Assembly (NCBI RefSeq): GCF_000350225.1
Contig: NW_005179194.1
Span: forward strand, 189,899-253,898
Origin: Chondrus crispus
Lineage: Eukaryota > Rhodophyta > Florideophyceae > Gigartinales > Gigartinaceae
Reading direction: 5' to 3'
Length of the DNA: 64,000 nt
How positions within the stretch are numbered: the stretch's first letter is position 1; every line of letters starts with the position of its first letter. Made by a program: the position numbers and the translations under genes. This document shows, one piece after another, positions 21,918-32,499 of this stretch. Below the pieces are notes generated by a model. The model ran no database searches. It had not been told where the DNA came from and was given only the letters and a program-made list of their open reading frames with translations.

Positions 21918-24520
21918 CGTAGGAAGGAAGTCCTGAATGGCGCTGAGCACGAATGCTTTGCCTGTTGCGGCAGGAGCATCGAGGAAGAGACGACCACTTC
22001 GCGTCGGCACAGAAGGTCCCGCAACGGCGCTTGAGGATCCTTGAAGCAATGCAGAGACGGATATGCCTGGAAGCATGGAGCCCACTATTTCGTCAACGGA
22101 ATGGCGTTGATTTGTGTTCAACAGCGGCAACGACGTCTGTAGTCGCTCTTCCCACTGCTGCGCTCGTGCTTCGGGGGTCTCGATCTCGTTTTGCTGTTCC
22201 AAAGCGGGCAGGATGTCATCGGGCAGTGGAAGTCCGAAGTTGCGAGCGTCCACTCGGAACGCACGGTCTGCAGGGCCTCCTGTACCTCTCGAAGCACGTA
22301 AGATGTGGCGTGGTGATCATCGCGAAGCTGCTGTCCTCGAATGGGTTGTCCGCGTGCACGATTGCGAATATCGGTGAAAACATGTCCAGGTGGTCGTTCC
22401 ACAGCGAGAGAGAATCCGAAGGCTGCCAGTCTGCCAGAATCGTAGCAAACAGATGAGAAAGAAGAACGAAGCTTGACCGGAATGAATCTCGGATTGTGTT
22501 CTTCCACTCGGCATCGTCGGCCAGCAATCCGAGTCGTAAGCAAGCTTGTCGGAAGCTGGGGCACTGCTCGCCGTCGATATTTCGCAAGTTATCGAAGGAT
22601 GTTGCCTCTGGAACTTATGTGAGGAGGAGGCGAAGAAAGTAGCGCTCACCCTCCCTCGGACTGACAGTATAGATTCGACCGACTACGTTGGCACCTGTAC
22701 CACTGAAATCGTAGGCTTCCTCTTCGCTGCTGGCGTTCCGTCTTCGAAGGGTTGCTCTTGGACTCCATGACTTGGTGCGTGTCTTCCACGTAAAGTACCT
22801 TGAAAACTTTTGGTACCGAATATGCCTCGCGCTTGGGTACTTCTCGTTGGCTTTAAACCACTCGGTCAGCTTCGTGCCTGTTGCTGGTCGAAGCGCCGCC
22901 TCCTCCTCTCGCCCTTCCTTAAAGTACACCGTGTGGTAGTTGGGCAGATGCACTGCAAGCCTGACTACTGGATGATTGCGGTCTACAATGTCAAAGGAGA
23001 ATAACCCCCATGCGGCCTCCGATGCGGATACGTATCTGGCATCTTGGAAGTTGGAGATTTCGTCGTAGCGCTCGTTCTCGGCAGTAATTTCCATGGTCAC
23101 TCGGTCTTGTCCCTTGCACACATACTTGAAGAGGTACTTGATTCCGCCAACGCGTGACACGCAGAGTTCCACATTCAAGTGGCAAGCGAACGATCTTAGA
23201 AGCAGAGGACTGTGGGGCACGACCCAGGAGTTGTCGAGCACGACGGATTGCTGTCGTCGGCCAATACGGGAGGGACGCTCGATGGAGACGCCACCTACAG
23301 AGGGTGCCCTTCTTCGGTACGTGATGTAGTACTCACTGTCGGACTGGCTGGTTTCGTGTTTGAACGATTTTGGAAACCCTTTCCTGCAGTACCGCTCGCC
23401 CATGCACACGGCTGTTGGATTGTGATCTCCACATGGATTGTGAATCATATGCTTGAGTACCACCTCTTGAAGTTCTGGATCTTGGGCAGACGGGATCTCG
23501 GCAGAGATAATGCGGTCACCGTTTTCGGGAGTACGCAGATCATTCTTGGAGACTTCATCTAGGAAAAATACAACGTGAGCGTGGGGAAGACCGCGTTTCT
23601 GAAACTCGATGACTCGTACATGGGCAACAACGGTTCCGAATACTTCCTCGTTGATGACCAAGGACATGAGATCTTTCATTTTGAGACGAAACAGACGTGC
23701 GCACAGATCCGGTCTGTCCTGAGGCGTTTGGTTCGGCAGTAGGGCTCTTGTGATCTCTGGCCAGCTTGGATTGCATGTCATGGTGAGGAAGATGTCCGGG
23801 TGGCCAATTTGGTTCGATATAGCAATGATGTCGTGCATCTGCTGCCTCATATGGCGGTCACCTCCAATGTACGTGGAAGGGAGAATGAACAGTCGTCCCG
23901 CACGCACGGCGTCGGCTTCATCTTCAGCACGACCGGAGTCTCTTAGGCTGTCGCGCAGTGAGGTGTAGTCGGCGGCTCGAAATTGTGTCTGGTTGTGGCG
24001 GAGATAAGAAAGCCTTTCTGCCTCCACTTTGCAGAACTGGTCACGTCTGGGTGGCGTAGTCAGTGTCGTGAATGTAAACAGAAGCAAAGGAAGGCGGCCG
24101 CCCCTCGGATGGCATCATGGGACCCATGTAATGGTACATGCCGCCCTGCATCGTCATTGTGGGCTTAAAATTGGAAGGACCGGGCCCTCTTTTCACTCAT
24201 TTGGCAACCACGGACGCCATAGACAGCGCTGCATTGTATGCTCGAATGTTGTTACGGAAGCGGCGGGCCCTTGGAGTATCATCGGTGAGAAGAGAGCGCA
24301 GAAGAGCTGGCGGGTCGGGGAGAAGGGGTAATGACAGCTTCCCCTTCCCACAGCATGTGGAAAAGATGGGCCTTGCGGCAGGGCTGCTCACGATGCGTTC
24401 TTGGACGAAATGCAGAGCTTTGAAGTGCGAACACTCAACACGGATCATGCCGAGATCGCGGTACGAAGGCGAGGACTCTGTAGTGCAATATGGGGGTTTA
24501 CAGGGGGGTGAAACGAAAGG
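21918..24520 (-). pseudogene. Helitron Rep and start of helicase
   Basis: Reading right to left: Cys-rich segment (PPCKPPYC, then VECSHFKALHFVQER), the classic Helitron N-terminal block, a stop TGA at 24197-24199, then GPGPSNFKP and PPSFASVYIHDTD. A frame change near 24055 leads into 24087-22615. Rep motifs are FLTMTCNPSWPEI (near 23770), the HUH motif GLPHAHVVFF (near 23580) and IKYLFKYVCKG (near 23125). TAA at 22615-22617 interrupts the frame (LRLLLT-stop-VPEATSFDNL). Two frame changes follow near 22320 and 22250 before MDARNFGLPLPDD. The Walker A loop reads APAATGKA, so the usual Thr/Ser after GK is Ala. Rep nicks and joins strands during rolling-circle transposition. The damage makes this copy inactive. 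Confidence 0.88.
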
Positions 24521-25631
24521 AAATTAATTGGTTATGAAAAATAGTCCGGGTTGGGAGACACACGTGTGAATAATTGCACAGTTTTAATTTTTAATTGTTT
24601 TATTTTATGTAGTTAATTAGTTGGCATTAATTTTGCTGACATTAGATTAGATCTAGGATCTAACGCCGCGAGCTACTGTAGTGGCTCCGGCGGGGCGATA
24701 TATACCTTAGCCCTCTGACCACCAAGTCAGTAAAGGTAACCCGAGTTGCCAGAGTTTGATATCGCCTTGGTCGAAGTCCGTCTTTTACAAGACATTCCCT
24801 TCTACTCTAGCCTACGGTATCCTTTGCGCTCGGGGGTCCCCTTTTTCCTTATCAATTTTTGCTTTACTTCCCTATCCTAATTTCCCTTAATCTTGAGTTG
24901 GTCCCACCTTGTAGGATTGCGATCCGCAACTTGACGTCATTAGCCATCGGGCTTCTGTGTTGGTGCACCAGTGGTGCTTTTCTCAGCGTCGGTTCCATCG
25001 GAATCTGGTTGCGACCGATCCGGTGTTGGTACTTTGCCATCGGGCAGTAGGACGGTGTAGCGCTGCTACGTTTTCTTTTTTCCCGACGGGCTACGTTGCG
25101 ATGTCCCCGTCGAAGACCTTATCAAGGGTATAAGGTGTACAAGGCGCTCTTCGAGCATTGGATTTACGACCCATCGGACCAGGTTTACCTAGACACCCCT
25201 CCGAACTCGTCGAGCAGTTGCCTTTACAAGTCTCTACCACCATTTTCCGATCCCGGGCTGGGCTCTTCTCTTTGCTCCCCTATCAGGGATCCGAGCTACT
25301 GCGGGCCGCAAACCCGCTTAAAGAGGACAGGGAGCTTCGAACACTCCGTAGCGCTGTGCCGTTGGCAGCTGTTGTTGTTGTTGTTTGTGTTGGACCATCG
25401 CACCTTGGTCTCTGCAGAGACCAAGGTCCTGCGGTCCAGGCATGCCTGACAGGCGCATTGCACTACAGACTCGGGTAGTGGGGGGAAGAGCGGTCGAGAG
25501 GCACTTCGAGCCTGGCCGTCGGATCTTTGCCGCGCATTCCGAGTCGGTGTGTCTTGTGCATCCCTTGATCGTTGGGTGGAGAGGCGGTCAAGGTCTGGCC
25601 GCGCCTCATGAATAGGAGTACATTTCTGTGC
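24521..25631. other. No gene recognised
   Basis: A 1.1 kb stretch between Helitron coding pieces. It starts AT-rich (24560-24650) and then has mixed composition. It may be an intron, a leader or another insertion. The left edge of the Arg-rich repeat begins near 25610. Confidence 0.4.
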
Positions 25632-26222
25632 TCAAGCGCCTCGTGTCGCAATGCGATCCGCTTCGCGCCGTGCATCTCGGAGGGGGGTATTTTCTTCCGC
25701 TCTAGCGCCTCGTGTTGCAATGCGATCTGCTTCGCGCCGTGCATCTCGAAAGAGGGTCGTTGCGTCAGCTCTTGTCTGTTGCATTGAGACACGAGAGGCC
25801 TCCAATGGAGTTATGCGATCAGGAGTGCTCTCAACCTGTAGCGGGCGTTGCATAGATGCTTGATTCGAGGCACTGGTACCTTCCGCTGCTGCTTGGCGCT
25901 CTGGAGACTCTCTGGTACCCTCTGTCGGTGCTCGACGGACTCTACGCGCCCTGTCTCTCTCTCTGTTTCGACGGAGACGCTGTTCGCGCTGCTGAGAAGT
26001 CTCTGCTGCTCTTCGTGCTGCAGTACGTTCCCGGTCGGTTTGACGACGCGCTTCCCTATGAGATTCGGTTTGTTGCCCCCTCCAGATTCTCGCACGGGCT
26101 CGAACTGCCTCACGACGTGCTTGGGCGTCAGATTCAGACTCTTGCGCTCTTCTTGCCCTTGCACGCGCGTTTCTTTGCTGCCTTCTTGCTTCTGCCACGT
26201 CTTCATCAGCTGGTCCCGCCAT
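25632..26222 (-). CDS. Arg-rich N-terminal segment, probably Helitron
   Basis: 196 codons beginning MAGPADEDVAEARRQQRNA. It is highly charged, with repeats such as RDARREADRIATRGARAEEN (a 60-bp DNA tandem repeat at 25630-25750) and RRAAETSQQREQRLRRNRER. Such REQR-type repeats precede the Rep domain in many Helitrons. The link to the Rep frame is not continuous, so membership in the same gene is inferred. Confidence 0.45.
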   Translation of the reverse strand: MAGPADEDVAEARRQQRNARARARRAQESESDAQARREAVRARARIWRGQQTESHREARRQTDRERTAARRAAETSQQREQRLRRNRERDRARRVRRAPTEGTRESPERQAAAEGTSASNQASMQRPLQVESTPDRITPLEASRVSMQQTRADATTLFRDARREADRIATRGARAEENTPLRDARREADRIATRGA

Positions 26223-26666
26223 ACCTGTTCTGCTCTCCCTGTTCTGCTCGTCGCGCTAGTGTTACCCCTGTAAGTGCAGCTAGGGTTGACGCAAGTGCGA
26301 GGGGACCGTTGTAGATCGCTATGAGTCGTAGCAAGCAGTCCTCAAAGGTCTGAACGCAACGTCAGCCAGCTAGGTCGTCCGCAAGAGCACTTCGCAAAAA
26401 AGTAACAATAGGGTCTTTATTGTCCTGTCACTATCCCGTGATGGATCAGAGCTTACGCTTGTGCTTCTTGCCAGCCAGGTGTCTCCCAAAGTCGTGTGCA
26501 CTTGCAACCATGCACGCACACACCTCGCACTGTAATGTGCGGCCCGCTTGATTCACTTGAGCCACGTGCCCCTCGGTATGCCCATGCCCGTCCCACAGTA
26601 CCGCGCGGGTGCAATGGAAGTCGCAGATGTCACACGTGTACAAGGGTTCACTCCGCAACACAGCAG
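26223..26666. other. No gene recognised, possible zinc-finger scrap
   Basis: A minus-strand frame near 26450-26660 contains YTCDICDFHCTRAVLWDGHG, TLQCEVCACMVASAHDF and RHLAGKKHKRK. The CX2C...HX3-5H spacing resembles U1-type C2H2 fingers, so it could be a small exon or gene fragment. The rest shows nothing. Confidence 0.35.
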
Positions 26667-26883
26667 TTGATGGTAAAATCGAGGTCTGAAAAATTTGCCG
26701 CAAAAATTCGTTAACCACTAAGCCACAGGCGCTGGCTTCTTGGTGTCCCCTCGGGCGCGCTCACTATTTCAACACTCCCCCTCGACCAGGGGACGCCAAA
26801 CACACGGCGCGGGTCACTGCACAACACACAGGCAGGTACGTTCCCAAGTGTGACACAAACAAACAAACATTGCGCCGCCCAAG

Positions 26884-27003
26884 TGCACCCGGTGAGAATC
26901 GAACTCACGAATGGTAGCGTAAATCTGGGCCCATAACCTGATGGTAAAATCGAGGTCTGAAAAATCTGCCGCAAAAATTCGTTAACCACTAAGCCACAGG
27001 TGC
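26884..27003 (-). tRNA. tRNA-like module 1 (intron-containing or SINE-like)
   Basis: 120 nt. The acceptor stem GCACCTG/CGGGTGC pairs over 7 bp with one G-T. A-box-like TGGCTTAGTGG and B-box GAGTTCGATTC are present. The T stem GTGAG/CTCAC is perfect. About 49 bases too long for a simple tRNA, and I cannot fold a normal D stem or anticodon arm, so no isotype is given. Confidence 0.4.
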
Positions 27004-27153
27004 TGGCTTCTTGGTGTCCCCTTGGGCGCGCTCACTATTTCAACACTCCCCCTCGACCAAGGGACGCCAAACACACGGCGCGGGTCACTGCACAACACAC
27101 AGGCAGGTACGTTCCCAAGTGTGACACAAACAACAAACATTGCGCCGCCCAAG

Positions 27154-27273
27154 TGCACCCGGTGAGAATCGAACTCACGAATAGTAGCGAAAATCTGGGC
27201 CCATAACCTGATGGTAAAATCGAGGTCTGAAAAATCTGCCGCAAAAATTCGTTAACCACTAGGCCACAGGCGC
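27154..27273 (-). tRNA. tRNA-like module 2
   Basis: Same layout as module 1. The acceptor 5' arm is GCGCCTG, still able to pair using a G-T. The T arm is unchanged. Confidence 0.38.
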
Positions 27274-27427
27274 TGGCTTCTTGGTGTCCCCTTGGGCGCG
27301 CTCACTATTTCAACACTCCCCCTCGACCAGGGGACGCCAAACACACGGCGCGGGTCACTGCACAACACACAGGCAGGTACGTTCCCAAGTGTGACACAAA
27401 CAAACAACAAACATTGCGCCGCCCAAG

Positions 27428-27547
27428 TGCACCCGGTGGGAATCGAACTCACGAATGGTAGCGTAAATCTGGGCCCATAACCTGATGTTAAAATCGAGGT
27501 CTGAAAATTTTGCCGCAAAAATTCGTTAACCACTAGGCCACAGAAGC
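27428..27547 (-). tRNA. tRNA-like module 3 (degenerate)
   Basis: The acceptor 5' arm has decayed to GCTTCTG and the T stem has one mismatch (GTGAG/CCCAC). Probably a dead copy. Confidence 0.3.
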
Positions 27548-27588
27548 TGGCTTCTTGGTGTCCCCTTGGGCGCGCTCACTATTTCAAC

Positions 27589-28269
27589 AGCAGTGACAGG
27601 TGGCAAGGCACGATCACGCGGCCGCTCGATCGCACGTGGCACCCGTAGCGCACGGAACGTAGGAATAGTGCGCGGCGGGAAACGTGGCAGACGTGGGAGC
27701 GGGGCGCGCGGTACACGTGGTGCGAGTACACGTGGTGCGCGGGCTGGCGCAGGGGCGGGTGGGAGACGTGGCACATGTGAGAGCGGCGCGCGGGGTACAC
27801 GTGGGGCGGGCACGGGCGCAATTCTGGGGACGTGTACACGTGGGGCGGGCGCGCGCGGAGGAGCTGGTTGTAAGACTGTGACACGTGTGGTCGCTGGCGG
27901 GGAATCCCCGAAATCGAGGCGGATGGAGGTCGCGGTGCGGCGCTCGCAGCGTAGTTCTTCTCTCTCTTGTTCCGTAGACACTGCGTAAAAAAGCACACAC
28001 CGGCAAATGTCAGTAAGCGTTCGCGTGCGCTCTAATTCCGCGGGCGGCAAGCCGGCCGGAGCAAAGAGGACAGTGAGTAACTTACTGGCTTCGCGTAGAC
28101 GGTGTGCCCCAGGATCGCTAGGGAACGCGAGACGGATCGGGGCTATATTATTATTTCTACTCTACTGTACTGTCCAATTTAAATTTGTATACTACTGTAG
28201 TGCCGCATTGGTGCCTTTGGCAGCCACGTGTCCCCGTGGCCGCCTGGCCTGCGGCCAGGCCGCCCCCCC
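27589..28269. other. GC-rich region with TACACGTGG repeats
   Basis: Between 27700 and 27870 ACACGTGG recurs at least five times in a GGGGCGG-rich context. Translations are Gly/Arg/Pro low complexity and not credible genes. NotI-type GCGGCCGC occurs at 27618. Confidence 0.5.
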
Positions 28270-28450
28270 TCAGTCCGCACAGTACCGCTCTCTACACGTG
28301 TCCGCGCGCGCCCGCCCCAGTCCGCACAGTACCGCTCTCTACATGTGTCCGCGCGCGAGCGCCCCAGTCCGCACAGTACCGCCCTCTACACGTGTCTGCG
28401 CGCGCCCCCCCAGTCCGCACAGTACCGCCCTCAACGCGTATCCCCGTGGC
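28270..28450. repeat. 48-bp tandem repeat, cut by assembly gap
   Basis: About four copies of CAGTCCGCACAGTACCGC followed by CTCTACACGTGTCCGCGCGC and a C-rich tail. The array runs into the gap at 28451. Confidence 0.8.
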
Positions 28451-28550
28451 NNNNNNNNNNNNNNNNNNNNNNNNNNNNNNNNNNNNNNNNNNNNNNNNNN
28501 NNNNNNNNNNNNNNNNNNNNNNNNNNNNNNNNNNNNNNNNNNNNNNNNNN
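28451..28550. other. Assembly gap (100 N)
   Basis: Exactly 100 undetermined bases, a conventional gap of unknown size, lying within a tandem repeat. Confidence 0.99.
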
Positions 28551-28960
28551 CGCCCCGCACGTGGCCGCCGCCACTTTTCACGCCACATGTCACCGCAGCG
28601 CCAATGGCAAGGCAGGCACACACAGACTGGCAAATAGACAGACAGACAGATATGGATTTTAGTAGTTGTGGATTAGAGCTCGATCTGGGTTTATTCGACC
28701 TCCATTGGACCCAAATCGTGCTCTAATCTATTGAATAGAGGTGACACGAAGGCCCTCCAGATTGGCTAGTGGGCTAACGGTGCTTGGCAAATGTGTCTTC
28801 AGAGCAAATTGTACTTCAATGCCAACCTCTAGCGGCTGCTATATCGCATCGTCGCGCACCATTCTTCGCGCTCTTCCCCGTTCCTCACACTACTTGCCAG
28901 CTTGGGCGCCAAATAACTGGGATGCCGAGCAGAGTTGCGTTGTTGCTCGTGCATGGATCG
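28551..28960. other. No gene recognised
   Basis: Short ACAGAC repeats at 28637-28650 and a CTAATCTATTGAATAGA palindrome-like stretch near 28722. That motif resembles one near 9495. Confidence 0.5.
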
Positions 28961-29573
28961 TGTAGCATAAACCCCGGTCACGTTTGGGGTTTAGCTAGGG
29001 TTCGCATAAGGCCTGAGAGACACGAAAAACACAAAGCACACACACACCAAAACGAACGGGGGAAGTGGTAGCGTGGTAGAGCGGTGGGGAGCGGACGGGG
29101 CTGCGCACACGTTAGAGCGGATCGACGCTCTCGACGCCCCGAGGCGGCGCTAGTTAGCGTTCTAGCGCCGACAGGCGGAGGCGGATCCGGTTCGGTCGCG
29201 TACGTGTCGGAACCACTACCCGCGTTAGTTTCCGGTTAACGCGCTCACGTAAAGGGAACGCGTTTAGAATTAGTTGGCGGGGTTAGACCTGCGGCCGACG
29301 ATCTGGTACCAAGCCCGTGCTCGCCCTTGTCTTCCCTCCGCCACCGGTCGCCCTTTCACTTAATATACAAGTTAATAATCTATCATAACATACTACAGTA
29401 TCTATCTAGTAGCTTACACGTTAAGCCCGTGCGCTTCGTCCCTGATTGTCCCACTGTACACGTGCACAGCGATACGCAAGCGCATACTTACAGGTGCGCG
29501 CGTTGTATGTCCAGTTGCGGGTGTACAGTAGCCACCCCGCGCGACTTAATAACGTCCTCGCGTCTATACTACA
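28961..29573 (-). repeat. LTR of a divergent family 1 relative
   Basis: 613 bp with TGTAGCATAAACC at the left and TATACTACA at the right. Orientation is minus. The segment near 29310-29400 (CCGTGCTCGCCCTTG through CTATCATAACA) matches LTR B as it reads on the plus strand, and a purine-tract remnant lies on the high-coordinate side. The rest of the element is missing beyond about 29612. Confidence 0.7.
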
Positions 29574-29579
29574 GAGACC

Positions 29580-29606
29580 CCCCTTAAGGTTGAATGTCCG
29601 CGTTCA
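29580..29606 (-). promoter_or_regulatory. Hairpin and polypurine remnant of the third element
   Basis: On the minus strand GTGAACG, CGGA, CATTCAA is followed by CCTTAAGGGGGG. It is clearly related to the module at 5755, but the 3' arm has lost pairing. Confidence 0.55.
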
Positions 29607-29639
29607 CTCTTTTCGTAGCGAGCGGGGGGTTTCTATCTT

Positions 29640-31853
29640 TCTCGGCTGGTGCTTTTATAAACCCTTTTCTTCCATCCCATCATATCTGACTTCATGTCCA
29701 ACAAAAATAAACACAAATTAGCCCAATCGCTTTTTCACGAATCTTTACTACAGGGTGGTGTTCGACATATTGGAATATTCGTTCCACTTCAAGTCTAACC
29801 CCACATTACCACCAATCACCAAAAGCAACTTTTACCGAAACCTGGTCCAACAATGGAACTCTTTTTCCGATTTCACTTCGCTTTATGACGGTCTACTGGC
29901 TGCTGCTGTGGGTTCTCTGTGCAACCGCAGCATCTGCCAACGTTGAAAGAGGACACCGCACATCACCAGAACGTCCCTGCCTAACAAAAGAGCTGTGTTG
30001 AACAGCATTTTCTTTGTCATCCTCCGCTTCTGCGGTCTTCCCCTTTTAGATTGCTGCTCCGTCTTATCTGTTCTGCCCTTCGCAGTCCTCTGGCGTTCCA
30101 ATTTTCTCTTTTCACGTTCAACGCGCTTTGGAGAGCGCTCGGCAGCCTGATGTTCGCGTTTTTCTTTCCTTTGCCGTGCAATCCTTTGTTTCTCATTTTG
30201 CGTATCTTGTGCTCCCTTAATCTTTTTTCACGATCTGCGAGTGTCTCGGCATGGGAGAAATAAAGGGCAAGCGTGCCAGCGCTTAACACGCCGCCCCCTT
30301 TGCCACTCGAAGAGTTATTCTCTCCACCGTTATCGTAACAACCTCTTCTCCTCTGCATTCCTCCCTGGGCCTCTACACTACCAACAGAGCTCCTCCGACT
30401 CTCCTGCCCATTCCTAACGCCCATAAGCACGTCATTAACGGTCTGTGACCGCTTTAAAATTATCTGCACAGCTGTGGTTTTCGTGATGATCCAATATTCT
30501 TTGTCAGAACATTCCATATTTCCCGAGCCGTACTGTCATCGCTTCTTCTTTGAAACGTTCTTAATGGAACAACTCCCTGATCTTTCATTCTTTAAAAGCG
30601 ACAGTATGCTCTTTGTGCAAATCAATTGTAGTACGGAATCGATTTGCGAAATTAAATTGCATAGGCCATGAGCCAGTTTTCGTGAAGGAGTCTTGGATAT
30701 TCTGTACTGTAATTGCCTGAAGCCCTCGGACTGCACGCGTCAGCTTCGCTCTGACCGAGCATACTTCGGAGGAGCCCATTCTACAAAGCCTGCCCCTCGT
30801 CTTTCTCACAGTTTTGTTAAAACAAGAATTAACATCACGGTCACACGGTTGCAGCTCTTGCGTCGTATTGGCCGGACTCTGAATAGCTTGAAATTTTTGT
30901 GGATGCAAGCATGCATCCACTGTACTCCTTTGATTGATGCATGCCCATCGAGGCAAAGGAGATGCTGCTTTGACGGAAGCACATGTCTCCTTACAAACAT
31001 GTTCAGGTGCTCGACAAATAACGGCATTATGTGCTCCTGCATCGAACCATTTTCGGAGCATACGACGTAGCCGTCAGCAGGAAAACAACCAACATCATTT
31101 AAGGCGTGCAATGTCGTTCCTGTCAAGTCCAGTTCCTCCTTTTCGAATGGTTCGAACCATCTCGTCATCACATTTTTGCCCTCCACAATAAAAAAGGAGG
31201 TGCAATCAGCCCAGATGCCGACACTGCAATAACGGCTGCTATGTGCTAACCATCAGCGCCCTGCTTGACTGCATTTTATTCACCGGAATGGCTTGCTGAT
31301 GTCGTAAAGGACTTCTCTCGCTCTCCGAATTCATCGTCCACGGACGTTTCGTCCATATTCCAAAACCCGTCGGGATCTTGCACCATACCCGTACACTGTT
31401 TGTCGACCCTCAAGAAGACGTCGACATATGTCTTGACATGTTCGTACGTTTCCCCACGTATCTTAGCTGCCTCTTTGTTTTCACTATTGCGGTAGGTGAG
31501 CTCGCGGTGCCGTGACCTGAAACTCCTGATCACATCATCACTGGGATACCCCCCAGGAACACCTTCCCGGGCATCCGCAACTACGCGCAAGATCGTGCAC
31601 TTCAAGTTCTCTGCTGTCATCGCAAACCCCCTCCTTGCTGCAAACACTATGCGGTCTGAAATCATATTCTCCTCCTCATCACTAAGTACGCAGGGACGTC
31701 CAGGTCGGCACCGATTGGGACTCAAAAGCTGGCACATCTTTCTTTCATTTTTGTATTCAACACTTTTCTTAGCATGTACACTATCGATTTACAAAGCGCA
31801 GTTTCGGTCATGACGCTTTTCGGGTTCATCGATGTTGTTTGAAGCAAGTGCAC
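29640..31853 (-). pseudogene. Pogo-like DDE transposase, broken
   Basis: Minus-strand pieces: RCRPGRPCVLSDEEENMI and FWNMDETSV (31737-31276), then LLCLDGHASI (near 30960), then ANTTQELQPCDRDVNSCFNK (near 30850), then a basic C-terminal tail (DREKRLREHKIRKMRNKGL, 30517-30017). The DETSV, LDGHAS and QPCD segments are the three catalytic Asp regions of the DDE_1 (pogo/Tigger) group. Frames change between pieces, so it is inactive. LTR B truncates its upstream end at 31853. Confidence 0.7.
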
Positions 31854-32464
31854 TGTAGTATAATCACCCCCAACGACGAGGGGGGGTGAGCACTGACAGT
31901 TCGGAAAGACCCCGATCGGCGGGAAGATAGAAGCACGGCCCACCCACGGTACCGAGCACGGGCTCGAGGTAGCGGTGGTAGAGCGGGATCTGGGAAGACG
32001 CGCGCACGCGCGAGCGGTTCTTAGCCTCGACGCCCCGGAGCGGTACTGGGTGACGATCCAGTACCGACGGGCGGAGGCGGAGCCGGCTCGTGGGCGTGCT
32101 GCGCGCGTCCTCAACTCGCGCGCGGTGCTACTCCTAGGTAAAACGGACGGAAATACATCAGAGTAAGCGGGCGGACCAAGGTAGAGGATCCTTGACAAGT
32201 CCGTGCTTGTCGTCCTCCACCGCCGGCGGTCCGCTCATATATAATGTACAGAGTCACCTATCATAACATTACAGTAGTGCAGGTCGGCCTGCACTGTAGT
32301 GCTGTCAGCCGTCGGGGCTGGCAGCATACGTGTCGTACACGTGTGTGTGCGCGCCCCCGTACACGTAGGGTACACGTGTGCGCGCGCACTGAGGTACTGT
32401 AGAGCTCGGGCTCTACAGGTACAAATCTAATCTAAATCTAATTCCGGGAGGGGGATATGCTACA
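31854..32464 (-). repeat. 3' LTR of family 1 copy B
   Basis: 611 bp; on the minus strand TGTAGCATATCCCC to GATTATACTACA. TATA box TTATATATGAG near 32240 (minus), where LTR A has ATTAAATATGAG. Several CACGTG motifs in U3 (32330-32380). Confidence 0.88.
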
Positions 32465-32499
32465 TGGCCCCCCTCTCAAGTGTGGACGTCCGCGTCCAC
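32465..32499 (-). promoter_or_regulatory. Hairpin plus 3' polypurine tract, copy B
   Basis: On the minus strand GTGGACG, CGGA, CGTCCAC (32482-32499), then TTGAGAGGGGGGCC and the LTR. Compared with copy A the third pair from the loop side has changed from A-T to G-C on both arms, keeping the stem perfect. Confidence 0.75.

Larger units (their letters stand above)
9637..26222 (-). mobile_element. Helitron, split by a chromovirus
   Basis: Minus-strand pieces give, in order, an Arg-rich N-terminal segment (25632-26222), a Helitron Rep domain (24520-22615), a linker and helicase start (22614-21918), and the rest of a Pif1-type helicase (10888-9637). Removing 10894-21912 and one CGGCG copy rejoins the helicase frame exactly (LPTRR then KRVIAV). 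The element carries stops and frameshifts, so this copy is probably dead. Its outer termini were not fixed. Confidence 0.85.
26667..27588. repeat. Tandem array of ~270-bp units with tRNA-like modules
   Basis: Three full units and one partial. CCATAACCTG recurs at 26931, 27201 and 27475, giving periods of 270 and 274. Each unit holds a tRNA-like module on the minus strand and a near-constant spacer (TTGGTGTCCCCTTGGGCGCG and onward). Confidence 0.85.

Noticed and set aside
26884-27003. Assignment of an amino acid to the tRNA-like module
   Set aside because: No anticodon arm folds convincingly even when an intron is allowed.
26667-27588. CRISPR-like array
   Set aside because: Units are about 270 bp with no short repeat-spacer pattern, and the context is eukaryotic.
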